Source of the DNA: Petrolisthes cinctipes
Lineage: Eukaryota; Arthropoda; Malacostraca; Decapoda; Porcellanidae
Assembly (NCBI GenBank): GCA_033782935.1
Contig: JAWQEG010001230.1
Span: 1 to 64,000 of the forward strand
Direction of reading: 5' to 3'
DNA length: 64,000 bases
The notes beneath the pieces were generated by a model. The model did not search any database, was not told where the DNA came from, and was given only the letters and a program-made list of their open reading frames with translations. The position numbers and the translations under genes were made by a program. Every line of letters begins with the position of its first letter. Position 1 is the stretch's first letter. Of the stretch, positions 56,201 to 64,000 are shown piece after piece.

Positions 56201-59200
56201 TTTGGTTACCAGAAGCGATCTGTACATGCCTACTCCTTGCTAGAATGTTTTCAAGATACAGACCTAAAACCTGTCAAAATCGATATTTTAAGTGTAAAAA
56301 GTCGATATGTGCATTCATCTTCTGTACCCGTTTATATCTCAAATTCAGGCTCAAAACTTCGAAAATTCGATATTTTTGGGTCCCTTAAGCAATCTGCACA
56401 TGCCTACTCAGTGCTAGAATGTTTTTAAAATACAGGCTTAAAACATGCTATAAATCGATATTTTAGGTGTCCAATGTCGATATGTGCATGCATCTTCTGT
56501 ACCCGTTTATATCTCAAATTCAGGCTCAAAACACCCAAAAAATCAATATTTTTGTGTCCCAGAAGCGATCACTACATGCCTACTCCGAGTTAGAGTATTT
56601 TCAAAATACAGGCCCAAAACATGCTCAAACTCGATATTTTAGGTGCCCAAAGTCGATATGTGCATGCATCTTCTGTATCCGTTTATATCTCAAATTCTGG
56701 CTCAAAACACCCAAAATATCGATATTTTTGTGTCCCAGAAGCGATCTGTACATGCCTACTCCGTGTTAAAGTATTTTCCAAATACAGGCCCAAAACATGC
56801 TGAAAATCTATATTTTAGGTGCCCAAAGTCAATATGTTTATAAATCTTCTGTACCCGTGTATATCCCTAATACTGGTTCATAACACCAGAAAATTCGATA
56901 TTTTTGGGTCCCAGAAGAGATCTGTACATGCCTACTCCTTGCTAGAATGTTTTCAAGATACAGACCCAAAATATGCTCCAAATCGATATTTTAAGTGCAA
57001 AAAGTCGATATGTGCATGCATCTTCTGTACCCGTTTATATCTCAAATTCAGGCTCAAAACACCCAAAAAATCGATATTTTTGTGTCCAAGAAGCAATCTG
57101 TACATGTCTACTCCGTGTTAGAGTATTTTCAAAATACAGGCCCAAAACATGCTTAAAATCGATATTTTAGGTGCCCAAAGTCGATATGTGCATGCATCTT
57201 CTGTACCCGTTTATATCTCAAATTCAGGCTCAAAACATCCGAAAATTCAATGTTTTCGGGTCACATAAGCGATCTGTACGTGCATACTCCGTGTTAGAGT
57301 GTTTTTAAAATACAGGCCCAAAACATGCTGAAAATCGATATTTTATGTGCCCAAAGTCAATATGTGTATGCATCTTCTGTACCCGTGTATATCCCTAATT
57401 CTGGTTCATAACGCCAGAAAATTCGATATTTTTGGGTTCCAGAAGCGATCTGTACATGTCTACTCAGTGCTAGAATATTTTCAAATTATACGCCCAAAAC
57501 ATACTAAAAATCGATATTTTGGGTGCCAAAGTCGATATGTGCATGCATCTTCTGTACCCGTTTATATCTCAAATTCAGGCTCAAAACACCCAAAAAATCT
57601 ACATTTTTGTGTCCCAGAAGCGATCTGTACATGTCTACACCGTGTTTGAGTATTTTCAAGATACAAAACCCAAAACATGCTCAAAATCGATATTTTAAGT
57701 GCAAAAAGTCGATATGTGCATGCATCTTCTGTACCCGTTTATATCTCAAATTCAGGCTCAAAACACCCGAAAATTCGATATTTTTGGGTCCCAAAAGCGA
57801 TCTGTACATGTCTACTCCGTGTTAGAGTATTTTTTAAATACAGGCCTAAAATATACTAAAAATCGATATTTTAGGTGCCCAAAGTCGATATGTGCATGCA
57901 TCTTCTGTACCCGTTTATATCGCAAATTCAGGCTCAAAACACCCAAAAAATCAATATTTTTGTGTCCCAGAAGCGATCACTACATGCCTACTCCGAGTTA
58001 GAGTATTTTCAAAATACAGGCCCAAAACATGCTCAAAATCGATATTTTAGGTGCCCAAAGTCGATATGTGCATGCATCTTCTGTATCCGTTTATATCTCA
58101 AATTCTGGCTCAAAACACCCAAAATATCGATATTTTTGTGTCCCAGAAGCGATCTGTACATGCCTACTCCGTGTTAAAGTATTTTCCAAATACAGGCCCA
58201 AAACATGCTGAAAATCTATATTTTAGGTGCCCAAAGTCAATATGTTTATAAATCTTCTGTACCCGTGTATATCCCTAATACTGGTTCAAAACACCCAAAA
58301 AATCGATATTTTTGTGTCCCAGAAGCAATCTGTACATGTCTACTCCGTGTTAGAGTATTTTCAAAATACAGGCCCAAAACATGCTCAAAATCGATATTTT
58401 AGGTGCCCAAAGTCGATATGTGCATGCATCTTCTGAATCCGTTTATATCTCAAATTCAGGCTCAAAACACTCGAAAATTCGATATTTTTGGGTCCCAGAA
58501 GCGATCTGTACATGCCTATTCCGTGTTAATGTATTTTCAAAATACAGGCCCAAAACATGCTGAAAATCTATATTTTTGGTGCCCAAAGTCAATATGTGTA
58601 TGCATCTTCTGTACCCGTCTATATCCCAAATTCAGGATCAAAACACCACAAAAATTCGGCAATTTTGGGTCCCAGAAGCGATCTGTACATGCCTACTCCT
58701 TGCTAGAATGTTTTCAATATACAGACCCAAAACATGCTCAAAATCGATATTTTAGGTGTAAAAAGTCGATATGTGCATGCATCCTCTGTACCCGGTTATA
58801 TCCCAAATTCTGGCTCAAAATCCCGAAGACTCGATATTTTTGGGTCCCAGAAGCGATCTGTACATGCCTACTCAGTGCTAGAATATTTTCAAATTATACG
58901 CCCAAAACATACTAAAAATCGATATTTTGGGTGACAAAGTCGATATGTGCATGCATCTTCGGTACCCGTTTATATCTCAAATTCAGGCGTAAAACACCCA
59001 AAAAAATGGATATTTTTGTGTCCCAAAAGCGATCTGTACATGTCTACACCGTGTTAGAGTATTTTCAAAATACAGGCCCAAAACATGCTCAAAATCGATA
59101 TTTTGTGTGCCCAAAGTCGATATGTGCATGCATCTTCTGTACCTGTTTATATCTCAAATTCTGACTCAAAACACCCGAAAATTCGATATTTTTGGGTCCC

Positions 59201-60690
59201 TAAAGCCATCTGTACATGCATACTCCGTGTTAGAGTATTTTCAAAATACAGGCGTAAAACATGCTGAAAATCTATATTTTAGCTGCCCAAAGTCAATATG
59301 TGTATGCATCTTCTGTACCCGTCTATATCCCAAATTCAGGTTCAAAACACTCGAAAATTCGATATTTTTGGGTCCCAGAAGCAATCTGTACATGCCTACT
59401 TCTTGCTAGAATGTTTTCAAGATACAGACCCAAAACATGCTCAAAATTGATATTTTAGGTGCAAAAAGTCGATATGTGCATGCATCTTCTGTACCCGTTT
59501 ATATCTCAAATTCACGCTCAAAACACCCGAAAATTCGATATTTTTGGGTCCCTGAAGCGATCTGTACATGCCTACTCCGTATTAGAGTGTTTTCAAAATA
59601 CAGGCCCAGAACATGCTCAAAATCGATATTTTTTGTGCCCAAAGTCGATATGTGCATGCATCTTCTGTATCCGTTTATATCTCAAATTCAGGCTCAAAAC
59701 ACCCGAAAATTCGATATTTATGGGTCCCAGAAGCGATCTGTACATGCCTACTCCGTGTTAAAGTATTTTCAAAATACAGGCACAAAACATGCTGAAAATC
59801 TATATTTTCGGTGCCCAAAGTCAATATGTGTATACATCTTCTGTACCCGTCTATATCCCAAATTCAGGATCAAAACACCAGAAAATTCGGTATTTTTGGG
59901 TCCCAGAAGCGATCTGTACATGCCTACTCCTTGCTAGAATGTTTTCAATATACAGACCCAAAACATGCTCAAAATCGATATTTTAGGTGAAAAAAGTTGA
60001 TATGTGCATGCATCCTCTGTACCCGGTTATATCCCAAATTCTGGCTCAAAACCCCCGAAGACTCGATATTTTTGGGTCCCAGAAGCAATCTGTACATGCC
60101 TACTCAGTGCTAGAATATTTTCAAATTATACGCCCAAAACATACTAAAAATCGATATTTTGGGTGACAAAGTCGATATGTGCATGCATCTTCGGTACCCG
60201 TTTATATCTCAAATTCAGGCGTAAAACACCCAAAAAAATGGATATTTTTGTGTCCCAGAAGCGATCTGTACATGTCTACACCGTGTTAGAGTATTTTCAA
60301 AATACAGGCCCAAAACATGCTCAAAATCGATATTTTGTGTGCCCAAAGTCGATATGTGCATGCATCTTCTGTACCTGTTTATATCTCAAATTCTGACTCA
60401 AAACACCCGAAAATTCGATATTTTAGGGTCCCAAAAGCCATCTGTACATGCATACTCCGTGTTAGAGTATTTTCAAAATACAGGACTAAAACATGCTGAA
60501 AATCGATATTTTAGCTGCCCAAAGTCAATATGTGTATGCATCTTCTGTACCAGTCTATATCCCAAATTCAGGTTCAAAACACTCGAAAATTCGATATTTT
60601 TGGGTCCCAGAAGCAATCTGTACATGCCTACTTCTTGCTAGAATGTTTTCAAGATACAGACCCAAAACATGCTCAAAATCGATATTTTAG
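53281..60690 (+). repeat. series of short higher-order repeats in satellite block 3
   Basis: Several multi-monomer segments are duplicated at different offsets: 53281-53639 at 55215-55573 (1,934 bp, 11 monomers), 55765-55945 at 57523-57703 (1,758 bp, 10 monomers), 56467-56860 at 57875-58268 (1,408 bp, 8 monomers) and 58931-59458 at 60163-60690 (1,232 bp, 7 monomers). No single repeat length dominates, unlike block 2. Confidence 0.8.
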
Positions 60691-61921
60691 GTGCAAAAAG
60701 TCGATATGTGCATGCATCTTCTGTACCCGTTTATATCTCAAATTCACGCTCAAAACACCCGAAAATTCGATATTTTTGTGTCCCCGAAGCGATCTGTACA
60801 TGCCTACTCCGTATTAGAGTATTTTCAAAATACAGGCCCAAAACATGCTCAAAATCAATATTTTAGGTGCCCAAAGTCGATATGTGCATGGATCTTCTGT
60901 ATCCGTCTATATCCCAAATTCAGGTTCAAAACACCCGAAAATTCGATATTTTTGGGTCCTAGAAGCGATCTGTACATGCCTACTCCTTGCTAGAATTTTT
61001 TCAAGATTCAGACCCAAAACATGATCAAAATTGATATTTTAGGTGCAAAAAGACGATATGTGCATGCATCTTCTGTACCCGTTTATATCTCAAATTCAGG
61101 CTCAGAACACCCGAAAATTCAATATTTTTGGGTCCCAGAAGCGATCTGTACGTGCATACTCCGTGTTAGAGTGTTTTTATAATACATGCCCAAAACATGC
61201 TGAAAATCGATATTTTATGTGCCCAAACTCAATATGTGTATGCATCTTCTGTACCCGTGTATATCCCTAATTCAGGTTCAAAACACCAGAAAATTCGATA
61301 TTTTTGGGTCCCAGAAGCGATCTGTACATGCCTACTCCTTGCTAGAATGTTTTCAAGATACAGACCCAAAACATGCTCAAAATCGATATTTTAAATTCAA
61401 AAAGTCGATATGTGCATGCATCTTCTGTATCCGTTTATATCTCAAATTCAGGCTCAAAACACCGAAAATTCGATATTTTTTGGTCCCTTAAGCAATCTGC
61501 ATATGCCTACTCAGTGATAGAATATTTTTAAAATACAGGCTTAAAACATGCTATAAATCGATATTTTAGGTGCCCAAAGTCGATATGTGCATGCATCTTC
61601 TGTATCCGTTTATATCTCAAATTCAGGCTCAAAACACCCGAAAATTCGATATTTTTGGGTCCCAGAAGCGATCTGTACATCTCTACACCGTGTTTGAGTA
61701 TTTTCAAATTACAGGCCCAAAAGATGCTCAAAATCGATATTTTAGGTGCCCAAATTCGATATGTGCATGCATCTTCTGTATCCGTTTATATCTCAAATTC
61801 AGGCCCAAAACACCCGAAAATTCAATGTTTTTGGGTCCCAGAAGCGATCTGTACATGCCTACTCCGTATTAGAGTATTTTCAAAATACTGGCCCAAAACA
61901 TGCTCAAAATCGATATTTTAG

Positions 61922-63314
61922 GTGCCCAAAGTCGATATGTGCATGCATCTTCTGTATCCTTTTATATCTCAAATTCTGGCTCAAAACACCCGAAAATTCG
62001 ATATTTATGGGTCCCAGAAGCGATCTGTACATTCCTACTCCGTGTTAAAGTATTTTCAAAATACAGGCACAAAACATGCTGAAAATCTATATTTTCGGTG
62101 CCCAAAGTCAATATGTGTATGCATCTTCTGTACCCGTCTATATCCCAAATTCAGGATCAAAACACCAGAAAATTCGGTATTTTTGGGTCCCAGAAGCGAT
62201 CTGTACATGCCTACTCCTTGCTAGAATGTTTTCAAGATACAGACCCAAAACATGCTCAAAATCGATATTTTAGGTGCAAAAAGTCGATATGTGCATGCAT
62301 CTTCTGTACCCGTTTATATCTCAAATTCACGCTCAAAACACCCGAAAATTCGATATTTTTGGGTCCCAGAAGCGATCTGTACAAGCCTACTCCGTATTAG
62401 AGTATTTTCAAAATACTGGCCCAAAACATGCTCAAAATCGATATTTTAGGTGCCCAAAGTCGATATGTGCATGCATCTTCTGTATCCGTTTATATCTCAA
62501 ATTCAGGCTCAAAACACCCGAAAATTCGATATTTATGGGTCCCAGAAGCGATCTGTACATGCCTACTTCGTGTTAAAGTATTTTCAAAATATAGGCACAA
62601 AACATGCTGAAAATCTATATTTTCGGTGCCCAAAGTCAATATGTGTATGCATCTTCTGTACCCGTCTATATCCCAAATTCAGGATCAAAACACCAGAAAA
62701 TTCGGTATTTTTGGGTCCCAGAAGCGATCTGTACATGCCTACTCCTTGCTAGAATGTTTTCAAGATACAGACCCAAAACATGCTCAAAATCGATATTTTA
62801 GGTGCAAAAAGTCGATATGTGCATGCATCTTCTGTATCCGTTTATATCTCAAATTCAGGCTCAAAACACCCGAAAATTCAATGTTTTTGGGTCCCAGAAG
62901 CGATCTGTACATGCATACTCCGTGTTAGAGTGTTTTTAAAATACAGGCCCAAAACATGCTCAAAATCGATATTTTAAGTGCAAAAAGTCGATATGTGCAT
63001 GCATCTTCTGTACCCGTTTATATCTCAAATTCACGCTCAAAACACCCGAAAATTCGATATTTTTGGGTACCTGAAGCGATCTGTACATGCCTACTCCTTA
63101 TTAGAGTATTTTCAAAATACAGGCCCAAAACATGCTCAAAATCGACATTTTAGGTGCCCAAAGTCGATATGTGCATGCATCTTCTGTATCCGTTTATATC
63201 TCAAATTCAGGCTCAAAACACCCGAAAATTCGATATTTATGGGTCCCAGAAGCAATCTGTACATGCCTACTCCGTGTTAAAGTATTTTCAAAATACAGGC
63301 ACAAAACATGCTGA
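61922..63314 (+). repeat. 3- and 4-monomer duplications in satellite block 3
   Basis: Monomers at 61922-62273 recur at 62450-62801 (528 bp, 3 monomers), and the monomer at 62450 recurs at 63154 (704 bp, 4 monomers), with few differences. Related monomers also lie at 59613-59986. These appear to be recent local unequal exchanges. Confidence 0.8.
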
Positions 63315-64000
63315 AAATCTATATTTTAGGTGCCCAAAGTCAATATGTGTAAGCATCTTCTGTACCCGTCTATATCCCAAATTCTGGTTCAAAACACCAT
63401 AAAATTCGGTATTTTTGGGTCCCAGAAGCGATCTGTACATGCCTACCCCTTGCTAGAATGTTTTCAATATACAGACCCAAAACATGCTCAAAATCGATTT
63501 TTTATGTGAAAAAAGTCGATATGTGCATGCATCCTCTGTACCCGGTTATATCCCAAATTCTGGCTCAAAACCCCCGAAGATTCGATATTTTTGGGTCCCA
63601 GAAGCGATCTGTACATGCCTACTCAGTGCTAGAATATTTTCAAATTATACGCCCAAAACATACTAAAAATCAATATTTTAGGTGTTAAAGTCGATATGTG
63701 CATGCATCTTCGGTACCCGTTTATATCTCAAATTCAGGCTCAAAACACCCAAAAAATCGATATTTTTGTGTCCCAGAAGCAATCTGTACATGTCTACACC
63801 GTGTTAGAGTATTTTCAAAGTACAGGGCCAAAACATGCTCAAAATCGATATTTTAGGTGCCCAAAGTCCATATGTGCATGCATCTTCTGTACCCGTTCAT
63901 ATCTCAAATTCAGTCTCAGAACACCCGAAAATTCGATTTATTTGGGTCCCAGAAGCGATCTGTACATGCCTACTCAGTGCTAGAATATTTTCAAATTATA

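Larger units (their letters stand above)
46507..64000 (+). repeat. 176-bp satellite, block 3 (about 99 monomers, continues past the window)
   Basis: Same monomer, orientation and phase as block 2. Monomers here are more varied than in 22.5-32.0 kb, with frequent 1-3 bp indels. A short irregularity near 48285-48300 duplicates AGAAGCGATCTGTACATG after about 45 bp. The array runs to the last base, so its full length is unknown. Confidence 0.98.

Noticed and set aside
11250..64000. About two hundred open frames of 60-205 codons with Cys/Tyr/Phe-rich repeats
   Set aside because: They recur with the 176-bp period, are open in two or more frames over the same DNA, and shift frame between monomers (176 is not a multiple of 3). 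They are by-products of a satellite with few stop triplets.
11250..64000. CRISPR array (regular repeats with variable parts)
   Set aside because: The whole unit is repeated without spacers, the period is 176 bp, no cas genes occur, and the context is eukaryotic.
46507..64000. CENP-B box in the satellite monomer
   Set aside because: No sequence close to the TTCG....A..CGGG pattern is seen in the consensus. The palindromes present are different.

Overview
The window looks like repeat-dominated nuclear DNA of a eukaryote, most likely an arthropod and plausibly a decapod crustacean. The reasons are very dense di- and tetranucleotide repeats, a CR1-like non-LTR retrotransposon, a Tc1/mariner-type element, a DIRS-like tyrosine-recombinase gene (DIRS elements are known to be common in decapods), and a short retroelement tail ending in AATC repeats. 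The species assignment is inference. I see no host protein gene, rRNA or tRNA. Nearly all open frames are by-products of tandem repeats.

Layout. (1) 0.3-10.95 kb is a giant imperfect palindrome. Its arms (about 300-5663 and 8631-10945) are built from simple repeats, G-rich hairpins bounded by TTAA, and shared unique segments. Its centre is a C-rich minisatellite (5664-7045) facing its own reverse complement (7356-8630). The left arm was enlarged by a nearly complete minus-strand CR1-like LINE (1882-5060), whose endonuclease and reverse transcriptase frames are separated by one frameshift. (2) From about 11.25 kb to the window end, the host sequence is a 176-bp satellite in three blocks (11250-12143, 19897-42373, 46507-64000; roughly 230 monomers). 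Each monomer is itself two diverged 88-bp halves. Monomers are organised in higher-order repeats, best seen as a 3,522-bp (20-monomer) unit present about 2.7 times in 22.5-32.0 kb. (3) Two insertions interrupt the satellite. The first, 12146-19896, combines a 373-bp inverted-repeat element with a 7.4-kb element that has inverted ends and a decayed tyrosine recombinase. The second, 42376-46504, is a Tc1/mariner-related element flanked by TA, shaped as a palindrome with 1.3-1.7 kb arms and transposase remnants in its loop.

The satellite phase is preserved across both insertions, so they entered a pre-existing array. Relative ages can be read. A 246-bp inverted-repeat module lies in both arms of the mariner palindrome, so it predates the palindrome. 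A 304-bp retroelement tail with a 13-bp target duplication lies only in the left arm, so it came later. The same 246-bp module family and its neighbouring sequence also occur in the giant palindrome at 5-9 kb.

No working gene system is evident. The most notable content is structural: an alpha-satellite-like dimeric satellite with higher-order repeats (a candidate centromeric or pericentromeric array), and several independent large palindromes.
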